From the NCBI GenBank assembly GCA_937924525.1, contig CALDSU010000008.1:124001-188000 (forward strand): DNA of 64,000 nt, written 5' to 3'. How positions within the stretch are numbered: the first letter of the stretch is position 1; each line of letters opens with the position of its first letter. The notes beneath the pieces were generated by a model. The model searched no databases. It was not told where the DNA came from and saw only the letters and a program-made list of their open reading frames with translations. This document shows, piece by piece, positions 51,603 through 59,506 of this stretch. The translations under genes were made by a program, and so were the position numbers. The DNA is from an uncultured Bryobacteraceae bacterium (GTDB lineage Bacteria; Acidobacteriota; Terriglobia; Bryobacterales; Bryobacteraceae).

Positions 51603-52189
51603 CACTTGCGGCTGCCCGGTTTGACCGCGGGCGAGCCCTGCCGGCACAGCGGGCACTGCTCCGGCGCGAAAGTAACGGCTTGGAGGGTGGCCAGCGCCAC
51701 GCGCGGCGCGCCGACCTCGGCCACGCCCCCACTGCGGTCGATGATAGAACCCGCAGCGAGCACCCTGGCGCCGGACGCCTGCACCAGATTCACCACCTCG
51801 CGGGTACTGCCGCCCGTCGTCACCACGTCCTCCACCACTACCGCGCGCTCGCCCGCCGCCAGAGAGAAACCGCGCCGCAAGGTCATCGTTCCCTGCGTGT
51901 CCCGCTCCGCGAACAGGAAGCGGACGCCGAGCGCCCGGGCCACTTCGTGGCCGATGATGAGTCCGCCAAGGGCGGGCGCGATCACCAGGTCCGTGCCCTC
52001 CGCGAGGAAACGCCGCAACGCAACCGCCAGCGCGCGGCCCAATCGCTCGGCGTGGTTCGGGAACTGCAACACCAGCGCGCACTGCAAGTACTCCGGACTG
52101 TGCAGGCCGCTGGTGAGCAGAAAATGGCCGGTTAAATAGGCGCCGGTGGCTCGGAACAGCTCGAGCACAGGTAACTCTTGCGGCGTCAC
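51602..52189 (-). CDS. pyrE: Orotate phosphoribosyltransferase
   Basis: This 195-residue protein shows the PyrE signatures: LTSGLHSPEYLQC, the TDLVIAPALGGLIIGHEVARALG PRPP-site helix, FAERD, and the PRPP loop VVVEDVVTTGGSTREVV. It converts orotate and PRPP to OMP in pyrimidine synthesis. A C-terminal CPLCRQG motif (Cys-x2-Cys), found in many bacterial relatives, may bind metal. The start is GTG 52189, which has an extended -10 promoter immediately upstream, so the message is likely leaderless. It is the first gene of a pyrE-truA-aminotransferase operon. Confidence 0.93.
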   Translation of the reverse strand: MTPQELPVLELFRATGAYLTGHFLLTSGLHSPEYLQCALVLQFPNHAERLGRALAVALRRFLAEGTDLVIAPALGGLIIGHEVARALGVRFLFAERDTQGTMTLRRGFSLAAGERAVVVEDVVTTGGSTREVVNLVQASGARVLAAGSIIDRSGGVAEVGAPRVALATLQAVTFAPEQCPLCRQGSPAVKPGSRK

Positions 52190-52197
52190 AAACGCCC

Positions 52198-52206
52198 ACT
52201 ATACCA
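52198..52206 (-). promoter_or_regulatory. Extended -10 promoter of pyrE, leaderless geometry
   Basis: The minus strand reads TGG-TATAGT (TATAGT at 52203-52198). The start codon GTG 52189 lies 8 bases downstream, so the transcript should begin 0-2 bases before it. No -35 element of quality is present. Confidence 0.5.
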
Positions 52207-52269
52207 TTTAAAGAACGAGGAACTTTCCGGTCCTTCTCCACGTACAAGCTCAGTTAAGGTGCTCACCCC

Positions 52270-54186
52270 ATGTATTCGTTGCGACCTGTGATCGTCATTT
52301 GGTGCGTTTTTCTGCTGGGTCTGCCGCCCGCCGGGGCGCAGGTGTTTTCCGGCGGCCATCGGAACGGGATGTCGCGCATCACCGAGCCCTACCGGCCGAA
52401 GGCGCTGGCGCCCTTGAATCTGGCCAATTCCGGCCGGCTGGAGGATCTCGTGCGGGGCGGCTCGCTCTATCTTTCGCTCCAGGACGCGATCGCGCTGGCC
52501 TTGGAGAACAACCTGGATATCGAGTTGCAACGCCTCGGTCCTGCCATCGCGGAGGCAAGCCTGTTGCGCGCGCAAGCCGGCGGTTTGCTGCGCGGCGTGC
52601 CGCCCTCGGTGACGCAAGGACCCACCAGCGGGCAGGTGACCGGCGGCGCCCAGCGCGGGCAGGCGTCCGGGATCACCCAGAGCGCCGCGCAGCAAGCCTC
52701 TTCGGCGCAAAGCGGCGCGGGCGCCGGCACGGTGATCAGCCAGACGGGCACGGTGGTTCCCAACCTGGACCCGGTGCTCACCGGCTTCCTGCGCTGGGGC
52801 CACTTCACCAACCCGCAAACCAACTCCTTCGTCACCGGCAACAACACGCTGATTAACCGGAACGACATCAGCAATTTTCAATTCCAGCAGGGGTTCCTCA
52901 CCGGGACCACGGTTTCCCTCGGCCTGGCGAACTCGCGGCTGCGTTCCAACAGCCTCCGCGCCGAGCTGAATCCTTCCAATTCCTCGTCGCTCAGCCTGAC
53001 CCTCACGCAGAAGCTGCTTCAAGGTTTCGGCCGGCCGGTGAACAACCGGTTGATCCGCATAGCCAAGAACAATCGCGAAGTGTCCGACTTGCAGTTCAAG
53101 CAGCAGGTAATCAATACGGTTTCCGGCGTGATCAACCTGTATTGGGACCTGGTGAGTTTTATTGAGGACGTGAAAGTCAAGGAGCGCACGGTCGAACTGA
53201 ACCAGAAGCTGCTCAACGACAACCGCAAGCAGGTGGAAATCGGCACCCTGGCCCCGATCGAAGTAGTGCGGGCGGAGGCTGAGCTGGCGAACGCGCAGCA
53301 GGACCTGACGATCGCCGAAACGCGGGTGCTCCAGCAGGAAACGGTCTTGAAGAACGCGCTGAGCCGCACCGGGATCGCCAGCCCCACGATCGCCGACGCG
53401 CGCATCGTGCCCACCGACCGGATCACCATCCCCGAGACCGAAGCCGTCGAGCCGTTCCAGGACCTGGTGGCCAACGCGCTGAAAGCCCGGCCGGAACTGG
53501 CGCAGCGCCGCATTCAGATCGACAGTGACAAAATCAACCTGGCGGGCTCGCGGAGCCAGCTTCTGCCGCAGCTCGACGCGGTTTTCGCTTTTTCCAACAA
53601 CGGCCTGGCTGGCAGCATCAGCGACCTGCCGCTGCCGGAGGGCTCCCCGCCGCGCTTCGTGCCGGCGTACTTCGTCGGGGGCCTGGGCACCACGCTGGGC
53701 CAGGTGTTCCGCCGCAATTTCCCGGACTACAGCGCGGCGCTCCAGTTGAATATCCCGTTGCGGAACCGCGCCGCGCAAGCCGACATGGCCATCGACCAGC
53801 TGAACATCCGCCAGCGGGAGATCCAGTTGCAGCAGTTTGAAAACCAGGTCCGGGTGGAGGTGCAAAACGCGCTGATCGCGCTGCGCCAGAGCCGCGCCAC
53901 CTATAAGGCGGCGGTGCAGACGCGCATTTTCCGGGAGCAAACGCTGGACGCGGAACAGAAGAAGTACGCACTCGGCGCGTCGACGATTTTTAACGTGATT
54001 CTGGTGCAGCGCGATCTGGCGCTGGCGCAGTCGGCGGAAGTAGCGGCCTTGAGCGAATATGGCCGGGCGCGGGTGCAGTTCGATCTCGCCACCGGCAATA
54101 CGCTGGTGACTCACAACATCTCGATCGAGGAGGCCGAGCGGGGGCAGGTGTCGCGCGGGCCGTCGCCTCTGCCGCCCGGGCAGTAG
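52270..54186 (+). CDS. TolC-family outer-membrane protein
   Basis: This 638-residue protein has a signal peptide (VIVIWCVFLLGLPPAGAQ) and the outer-membrane efflux protein architecture: two halves with long coiled helices (VYLSLQDAIALALENNLDIELQ near residues 65-90; ALKARPELAQRRIQIDSDKI in the second half) and beta segments. An unusual Gly/Gln/Ser-rich stretch occupies about residues 115-165. Members form trimeric channels for efflux pumps or type I secretion. No inner-membrane pump or membrane fusion protein is adjacent, so the partner lies elsewhere. Confidence 0.88.
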   Translation: MYSLRPVIVIWCVFLLGLPPAGAQVFSGGHRNGMSRITEPYRPKALAPLNLANSGRLEDLVRGGSLYLSLQDAIALALENNLDIELQRLGPAIAEASLLRAQAGGLLRGVPPSVTQGPTSGQVTGGAQRGQASGITQSAAQQASSAQSGAGAGTVISQTGTVVPNLDPVLTGFLRWGHFTNPQTNSFVTGNNTLINRNDISNFQFQQGFLTGTTVSLGLANSRLRSNSLRAELNPSNSSSLSLTLTQKLLQGFGRPVNNRLIRIAKNNREVSDLQFKQQVINTVSGVINLYWDLVSFIEDVKVKERTVELNQKLLNDNRKQVEIGTLAPIEVVRAEAELANAQQDLTIAETRVLQQETVLKNALSRTGIASPTIADARIVPTDRITIPETEAVEPFQDLVANALKARPELAQRRIQIDSDKINLAGSRSQLLPQLDAVFAFSNNGLAGSISDLPLPEGSPPRFVPAYFVGGLGTTLGQVFRRNFPDYSAALQLNIPLRNRAAQADMAIDQLNIRQREIQLQQFENQVRVEVQNALIALRQSRATYKAAVQTRIFREQTLDAEQKKYALGASTIFNVILVQRDLALAQSAEVAALSEYGRARVQFDLATGNTLVTHNISIEEAERGQVSRGPSPLPPGQ

Positions 54187-54250
54187 CGGCGTGGTTCGCA
54201 GGGCGTCCGCCGCGGGCGCCCCGGCAGGCAAGACGTTTTCGCGCTGGTTG

Positions 54251-54337
54251 AAAAACCGGGACAGGCGACTCCGCCCGCGCGCACCACGCGAAAATCAGAG
54301 CATTCCGATCAAGCGGAGTGGACAGAGACGCCTGTCC
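54251..54337. repeat. Dispersed inverted-repeat element, copy B
   Basis: This element of about 87 bases has GGACAGGCG paired with CGCCTGTCC at its ends and an inner ACTCCGC/GCGGAGT stem. Its left 32 bases match copy A near 33231 closely (AAAAACCGGGACAGGC). It lies 64 bases after the TolC-like gene and 81 bases before the end of the PAP2 gene. Confidence 0.6.
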
Positions 54338-54418
54338 AGAAGCTTTCGCTGCCCTGTGCGGGCCGTTTCCCGGAAACACCCCGTGGGCGGCCAAGCGGAG
54401 AGGAAGAGAAGACGGCGA

Positions 54419-54964
54419 TCAACCAGCGAGGTGGAACACGGCGAACGCGATGGCGACGCCCAGCGCGGAACCCGCGACCACATCGCTCAGAAAATGCATG
54501 CCGAGAAGCACGCGCGAGGCGGCGATGCTGGCGGCGCAGAACAGGAGTCCCACCTGCAGGGAGGGATAAAAAAAGCTCAGGGACACCGCAATCGCAAAGG
54601 CGGTCATCGAGTGTCCCGAGGGAAAGGAAAACTGGTCCGGCGGCAGAAGCGTGGCCCAGGAATGCGGTGCGAACGCGCAGGGACGCCGCCGCCGGGCGGC
54701 CCGCTTCAGGCGCAAAAAGAGCGCCACGGCGATTCCCGCGGACAGCGCAGCCTGTCCCACGGCGATGAATCGCGCGGATCCCCCGAACAGCAGCAGAACC
54801 ACCGCCATGGCATACCACAGCCAGCCATCCCCAAGCCGGGAAGCGTACAGCATCCACAGCCGGATCCAGCGCGGCGGTCGCCAGCCGTTCACCCGCTGCA
54901 TGACGCGATGGTCGCGCGTCGCGATGTAACGCAACATCCCGCGAGCTGCTCCCACCGGTAGCAT
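54419..54964 (-). CDS. PAP2-family membrane phosphatase
   Basis: This 181-residue membrane protein has the three phosphatase signatures: KRAARRRRPC (K-x6-RP), FSFPSGHSM (PSGH) and SRVLLGMHFLSDVV (SR-x5-H-x3-D). About five transmembrane helices surround them. It should dephosphorylate lipid phosphates such as phosphatidic acid or undecaprenyl diphosphate. A TATAAA hexamer lies 6 bases before the ATG, again suggesting a leaderless transcript. It is convergent with the TolC-type gene and divergent from the glycosyltransferase gene. Confidence 0.88.
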   Translation of the reverse strand: MLPVGAARGMLRYIATRDHRVMQRVNGWRPPRWIRLWMLYASRLGDGWLWYAMAVVLLLFGGSARFIAVGQAALSAGIAVALFLRLKRAARRRRPCAFAPHSWATLLPPDQFSFPSGHSMTAFAIAVSLSFFYPSLQVGLLFCAASIAASRVLLGMHFLSDVVAGSALGVAIAFAVFHLAG

Positions 54965-55009
54965 ACCCCATTTATATGCCCCGATTCCTACATTCCGGTG
55001 ACATGTTGG

Positions 55010-55019
55010 CGAACGTTCG
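55010..55019. promoter_or_regulatory. AACGTT-centred palindrome 1
   Basis: CGAACGTTCG is a perfect 10-base palindrome between the divergent PAP2 and glycosyltransferase genes. Its centre lies 29 bases from that of the longer palindrome at 55036, and both share the AACGTT core, as expected for a pair of repressor half-site dimers. Confidence 0.4.
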
Positions 55020-55035
55020 GTAAAAACAATCGGGC

Positions 55036-55051
55036 GCCAAAACGTTTTGGC
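55036..55051. promoter_or_regulatory. AACGTT-centred palindrome 2, LacI-family-like operator
   Basis: GCCAAAACGTTTTGGC is a perfect 16-base palindrome with a central CG. This is the shape of LacI/GalR-family operators. It is about 125 bases before the glycosyltransferase ATG. No LacI-family regulator is encoded in the window. Confidence 0.45.
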
Positions 55052-55174
55052 TGCGCGCCAGTGGCGGAGCCGGAAACTGATTGGTAGGCTTGAGGGTTAC
55101 CTGCCCGGGCGCGCGCCGGCCGCTGCCGGAACGGCGAAACGGCCTGCTGCTCGCGCCCGGCGCCATCTGCGCTG

Positions 55175-56293
55175 ATGAAAATCCACTTCATGTTCTTCGA
55201 CGCGGGAGGGGGGCACCGGAGCGCCGCCACCGCGCTGCGCGAGGAAATCGCCGCCGCAGGCAAACCGTGGAACTGCGAACTGGTGCAGGTGCAGGAACTG
55301 CTGGACCAGTTGGATATCTTTCGCAAGTTCACCGGTCTGCGGCTGGAGGATTGCTATAACCTGCTCCTGAAAAAAGGCTGGACGCTGGGCTCCCCGCAAA
55401 TGACCCGGCTGATGCAAATGGTGATCCGCTGGTTTCACCGGGACCAGGTCCGCCTGCTGGCGGATTTCTGGCGCCGCCACCGGCCCGACCTGGTGGTTTC
55501 CCTGGTGCCCAATCTGAACCGGGCGATGTACGAGGCGTTGGCCGCGACCCATCCCGGCGTGCCGTACGTCACCATCCTGACGGACCTGGCCGACTACCCG
55601 CCTCACTTCTGGATCGAGCGGCAGCGCCAATACTTCATTTGCGGCACCGACAAGGCGATGGAGCAGGTGGCGCAGTACGGCCACCCGGAGGCGCACGCCT
55701 TTCGGGTTGCCGGGATGATTTTGAGTCCTCGTTTCCGCGCCCGGCCTCAGCTCGACCGCGCGGCGGAACGGCGCAAATTAGGACTCGATCCGGAAGCGCC
55801 CACCGGCCTGGTCATGTTCGGCGGGCAGGGATCCCGCGTCATGGAATTGATCGCGCGCGAGGTGGAAACTCAGCTCATCTGCATTTGCGGAAAAAACGCC
55901 CGCCTGGCCGAAAACCTGCGCGGCATGCGGCGCCGCCACCCGATGTTCGTCGAAGGATTCACCCGCGAAGTGCCCTACTACATGAGCCTGGCCGACTACT
56001 TCATCGGCAAGCCCGGTCCGGGCAGCGTCAGCGAAGCGCTGGCGATGCGGCTGCCCGTGATCGTGGAGCGCAACGTGTGGACCCTGCCGCAGGAGCGCTA
56101 CAACACCGACTGGGTGCGCGCGAACGGCTACGGGCTGGTGCTCCCCCATTTTCGCGGCATTGGACGCGCGGTGCGGGAACTGCTGGAACCGGAACGCTAC
56201 GCCCGGATCCGCCAGGCGGTGAGCACCTACGAAAACCGCGCGGTTCACCAGATACCGGACATTCTGGAACAGATTCTGCGCGCGCACTCCTGA
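55175..56293 (+). CDS. GT28-like glycosyltransferase, MGDG-synthase-like
   Basis: This 372-residue protein resembles the GT28 branch that includes plant and bacterial diacylglycerol glycosyltransferases and MurG. The N-terminal half has DAGGGHRSAATALREEI (acceptor-side glycine-rich loop). The C-terminal half has the UDP-sugar site elements GLVMFGGQGSRVM, ICICGKN, VEGFTREVPYYMSLADYFIGKPGPGSVSEALAMRLPVI. No signal peptide is seen, as expected for membrane-surface glycosyltransferases. It probably transfers galactose or glucose to diacylglycerol. It is followed 36 bases later by the phosphofructokinase gene. Confidence 0.85.
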   Translation: MKIHFMFFDAGGGHRSAATALREEIAAAGKPWNCELVQVQELLDQLDIFRKFTGLRLEDCYNLLLKKGWTLGSPQMTRLMQMVIRWFHRDQVRLLADFWRRHRPDLVVSLVPNLNRAMYEALAATHPGVPYVTILTDLADYPPHFWIERQRQYFICGTDKAMEQVAQYGHPEAHAFRVAGMILSPRFRARPQLDRAAERRKLGLDPEAPTGLVMFGGQGSRVMELIAREVETQLICICGKNARLAENLRGMRRRHPMFVEGFTREVPYYMSLADYFIGKPGPGSVSEALAMRLPVIVERNVWTLPQERYNTDWVRANGYGLVLPHFRGIGRAVRELLEPERYARIRQAVSTYENRAVHQIPDILEQILRAHS

Positions 56294-56328
56294 CGGCCGC
56301 CCGCCGCGTTGGCGACAATGGAAGTCTT

Positions 56329-57618
56329 ATGCTCACCTCCGCGGACTTTCAAGTAGAGGAACTGGGTGACCGCCGGGTCGCCTCGCCCCTGGCCATCCGG
56401 TTTGTGCCGGAGGGCGCCCGGATACCGCTGGACGCGGAGTTGCAGCCCGGCAAGGAATTCCGTCCGGACCTCTCGTTCGAGCGCGCCGGCCCGCGGGAGC
56501 GGCTGTATTTCGACCCCACGCAAGTTTCGGCCGCGGTGGTAACCTGCGGCGGCATCTGTCCCGGGCTGAACAACGTGATCCGGGCCATCGTGATGCAGGC
56601 GGTGCACGGCTATGGAGTCCAGGCCGTCTGGGGCTTGCGCTACGGGTACCGGGGCCTGGAAGAGGACAGCGGGCATCCCCCGCTGCTGCTGACGCCGCAA
56701 GTGGTCTCCGAGATCCACGAGCAGGGCGGCACCATTCTGGGCACCTCGCGCGGACCGGGAGATCCCGCCGCGATGGTGCGTTTCCTGGCCAAACGAAACA
56801 TCGGGATGCTGTTCACCATCGGTGGGGACGGCACGCAACGCGGCGCGCTGGCCATTCACCGGGAGGCGCGCCGGCTGGGGTATCCCCTGGCCGTGGTTGG
56901 GGTTCCCAAAACCATTGACAACGACATCCCTTACGTGTGGACGACGTTCGGCTTCTCGACGGCGATCGAGCAGGCGCGCGGGGTAATCGACTGCGCGCAC
57001 AACGAAGCGCGCGGCGTGCGCCACGGCGTGGGATTGGTGAAACTGATGGGCCGCGAGGCCGGCTTCATCGCCGCCGCCGCGACGCTGGCCAGCGGCGAGG
57101 TCAACTTTACGCTGATCCCGGAGGTCCCCTTCGCCCTGGACGGCGAAGACGGCTTCCTGGAGGCGCTGCGCCGCCGGCTGGCGGACCGCGGCCATGCCGT
57201 GGTGGTGGTGGCCGAAGGCGCGGGGCAGGACCTGTTCCAAGGCCAGGATTTCGGCAGGGATCTCTCCGGCAACGCCAGACTGGGCGACATCGGCTTGCTG
57301 CTCGCCGATCGGATTCGCGCCTACAGCCGGTCCACCGGCTTTCCCATCGAGCTGAAGTATTTCGACCCCAGCTACTATATCCGCAGCGCGCCGGCCAACA
57401 CCCACGACGCCATCTTCTGCGACCAGCTCGCGCGCAACGCCGTGCACGCGGCGCTGGCGGGCAAGACCGGCCTGATCGTCGGGCTCTGGTACAACATGAT
57501 GACCCACGTGCCCATCGCGCTGGCCGGCTCGGCGAAGAAGCGCGTCAGCGCGCGTGGCGAATTGTGGCAGGCGGTCCTAAAAGTGACTGGCCAGCCCGCG
57601 CGCATGGGCCCCGAGTAA
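56329..57618 (+). CDS. 6-phosphofructokinase, ATP-type
   Basis: This 429-residue protein has the PFK nucleotide site GGICPGLNNVIRA, the GGDGT loop (residues about 163-167) and the PKTIDNDI catalytic segment. Gly at the second discriminating position (GGDGT, not GGDD) indicates ATP use, while Lys in PKTID is more typical of PPi enzymes; the combination occurs in plant and protist ATP-PFKs. It phosphorylates fructose 6-phosphate to the 1,6-bisphosphate in glycolysis. An N-terminal extension of about 70 residues precedes the core. The dehydratase gene follows after 35 bases and may share its transcript. Confidence 0.9.
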   Translation: MLTSADFQVEELGDRRVASPLAIRFVPEGARIPLDAELQPGKEFRPDLSFERAGPRERLYFDPTQVSAAVVTCGGICPGLNNVIRAIVMQAVHGYGVQAVWGLRYGYRGLEEDSGHPPLLLTPQVVSEIHEQGGTILGTSRGPGDPAAMVRFLAKRNIGMLFTIGGDGTQRGALAIHREARRLGYPLAVVGVPKTIDNDIPYVWTTFGFSTAIEQARGVIDCAHNEARGVRHGVGLVKLMGREAGFIAAAATLASGEVNFTLIPEVPFALDGEDGFLEALRRRLADRGHAVVVVAEGAGQDLFQGQDFGRDLSGNARLGDIGLLLADRIRAYSRSTGFPIELKYFDPSYYIRSAPANTHDAIFCDQLARNAVHAALAGKTGLIVGLWYNMMTHVPIALAGSAKKRVSARGELWQAVLKVTGQPARMGPE

Positions 57619-57653
57619 TACAATGGGCCTTCCGGGTACAACCTTCCACTGTT

Positions 57654-59420
57654 ATGTCCAAAGAACCTATACTGCGTAGCGCCGACTGGTTCGGCCGCCG
57701 GGACAAGCTCGGCTTTGTGCACCGCTCCTGGATGAAAGCCGAAGGCTTCAGCCATTCCGTCTTCCAGGGTCGCCCGGTCGTCGGGATCTGCAATTCGTGG
57801 AGCGAGTTGACGAATTGCAACGCGCACTTGCGCCAGGTGGCCGATGCCGTCAAGCGCGGCGTCTGGGCCGCGGGCGGCTTTCCGCTGGAATTCCCGACCA
57901 TCTCGCTGGGCGAGCCTTTCATGCGGCCGTCCACGATGATGTTCCGCAACCTCATGTCGATGGACGTGGAGGAATGCATCCGGGCCAATCCGCTGGACGC
58001 AGTGGTGCTGCTCTGCGGCTGTGACAAAACGACGCCCGCGCAACTGATGGGCGCCGCCAGCGCCGACCTTCCCGCCATCATGTGCACGGGCGGCCCCATG
58101 CTGAAGGGCATGTGGCAGCAGCGGGAGATCGGCTCCGGCAGCGACGTCTGGCACTTCTGGGATGAGTTGCGCGCCGGCCGCATCAGTGAGGAGGAGTTTC
58201 AGGAGATCGAATCCTGCATGTCCCGTTCGCACGGGCACTGTATGACGATGGGCACCGCATCGACCATGACTAGCCTGGCCGAAGCGCTGGGCATGACGCT
58301 GCCGGGTTGCGCCAGTATTCCGGCGCCGGACTCGCGCCGCCTGGTGATGGCGGAGATGACGGGCGCCCGCGCGGTCGAGATGGCCCGAGCGGGCCCGCGC
58401 CCCAGCCAGATCCTGACCCGCCAGGCTTTCGAGAACGCGATCCGCGTCAACGCGGCGATCGGCGGATCCACCAACGCCATTATCCACCTGGTCGCCATCG
58501 CCGGACGGCTCGGGATGGAACTGCCCCTCGGGCTGTTCGATGACCTGGCGCGCTCGACACCGTTCCTCGCCAACGTGCGGCCGAGCGGCAAGTACCTGAT
58601 GGAGGATTTCTATTACGCGGGCGGCCTGCCGGCGGTGATGCGCGAGGTGCTGCCGCTGCTGCACGCCGGCAGCCTCACCGTCAACGGCCGGACGGTGGGC
58701 GACAACTACCGGGACGCCGCCTGCTACAACCGCGACGTGATTCGTCCGGCGGCGGAACCCCTGGCCAAGGAGGGCGGCACCGTCGTGCTTTACGGCTCGC
58801 TGGCCCCCCATGGCGCGGTGCTCAAGCCCACCGCCGCATCTCCCCAGCTGATGCAACATACCGGACGGGCGGTGGTGTTCGAGGATCACGACGACCTGAA
58901 GGAACGCGTCGACGACCCCCATCTGGACATCGACGCCGACTGCGTGATGGTGCTCAAGCACGGCGGCCCCAAAGGCGCGCCGGGCATGCCCGAGTGGGGC
59001 AACCTGCCGATCCCCGCCAAGCTCCTAAAGCAGGGCGTGGAGGACATGGTCCGCATCTCCGACGCCCGCATGAGCGGCACCAGTTACGGCACCGTGGTGT
59101 TGCACATCTCGCCGGAGGCGGCGGTGGGCGGCCCGCTGGCTATCGTCGAAAATGGCGACCGCATTGAGCTCGACGTGCCAAACCGCAGACTGAACCTGCT
59201 GATTTCCGAGGAAGAGAAGCAACGTCGCCTGGCCCGCTGGGAACCGCCGGTCCGGCACTACGACCGCGGATACGGCCGGCTGTTTCTCGATCACATTTTG
59301 CAAGCGCACGAAGGGTGCGACTTTGATTTCCTGCGGGCGTATCCGGGCGGCGAGCAACTGCGGGGCTCGCCCCGTTCGTGGAAACGCCGGGCGCAGGATA
59401 AGCTGCCTTCACCCTTCTGA
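57654..59420 (+). CDS. IlvD/Edd-family sugar-acid dehydratase, arabinonate/xylonate type
   Basis: This 588-residue protein is a full-length IlvD/Edd-family enzyme. The iron-sulfur cysteines are in NSWSELTNCNAHLR, LLCGCDKTTPAQLMG and SHGHCMTMGTAST. Motifs NAAIGGSTNAIIHL and DARMSGTSYGTVVLHISPEAA also match. The NSWSE...NCN pattern and length favour the L-arabinonate/D-xylonate dehydratase group over dihydroxyacid dehydratase (which starts with other residues around the first Cys). These convert aldonates to 2-keto-3-deoxy sugar acids in oxidative pentose catabolism. The leader has a TACAAT-like element about 35 bases upstream. No sugar dehydrogenase or aldolase is adjacent. Confidence 0.88.
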   Translation: MSKEPILRSADWFGRRDKLGFVHRSWMKAEGFSHSVFQGRPVVGICNSWSELTNCNAHLRQVADAVKRGVWAAGGFPLEFPTISLGEPFMRPSTMMFRNLMSMDVEECIRANPLDAVVLLCGCDKTTPAQLMGAASADLPAIMCTGGPMLKGMWQQREIGSGSDVWHFWDELRAGRISEEEFQEIESCMSRSHGHCMTMGTASTMTSLAEALGMTLPGCASIPAPDSRRLVMAEMTGARAVEMARAGPRPSQILTRQAFENAIRVNAAIGGSTNAIIHLVAIAGRLGMELPLGLFDDLARSTPFLANVRPSGKYLMEDFYYAGGLPAVMREVLPLLHAGSLTVNGRTVGDNYRDAACYNRDVIRPAAEPLAKEGGTVVLYGSLAPHGAVLKPTAASPQLMQHTGRAVVFEDHDDLKERVDDPHLDIDADCVMVLKHGGPKGAPGMPEWGNLPIPAKLLKQGVEDMVRISDARMSGTSYGTVVLHISPEAAVGGPLAIVENGDRIELDVPNRRLNLLISEEEKQRRLARWEPPVRHYDRGYGRLFLDHILQAHEGCDFDFLRAYPGGEQLRGSPRSWKRRAQDKLPSPF

Positions 59421-59444
59421 CGGCTCACGGGAGCCAAAGCCGTC
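59419..59444. repeat. Weak hairpin in the convergent gap
   Basis: GACGGCT (59419-59425) pairs with AGCCGTC (59438-59444) around a 12-base loop between the dehydratase and the convergent WD40 gene. No T-tract follows on either strand, so it is at best a weak terminator. Nothing else is seen in the gap 59421-59506. Confidence 0.3.
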
Positions 59445-59506
59445 GCAGGGCGGCTCAGACCTTGCCCCGGAAGCCGCCCCGCGGTAACCCGATCCTTCCT
59501 TAGGAT

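Noticed and set aside
54965-55174. tRNA or small RNA gene in the PAP2-glycosyltransferase gap
   Set aside because: No cloverleaf, terminator or CCA end could be traced; the palindromes fit protein-binding sites better.
57654-59420. Dihydroxyacid dehydratase IlvD of branched-chain amino acid synthesis
   Set aside because: Family-level similarity exists, but the NSWSELTNCN region and length fit the arabinonate/xylonate dehydratase group, and no other ilv gene is nearby.
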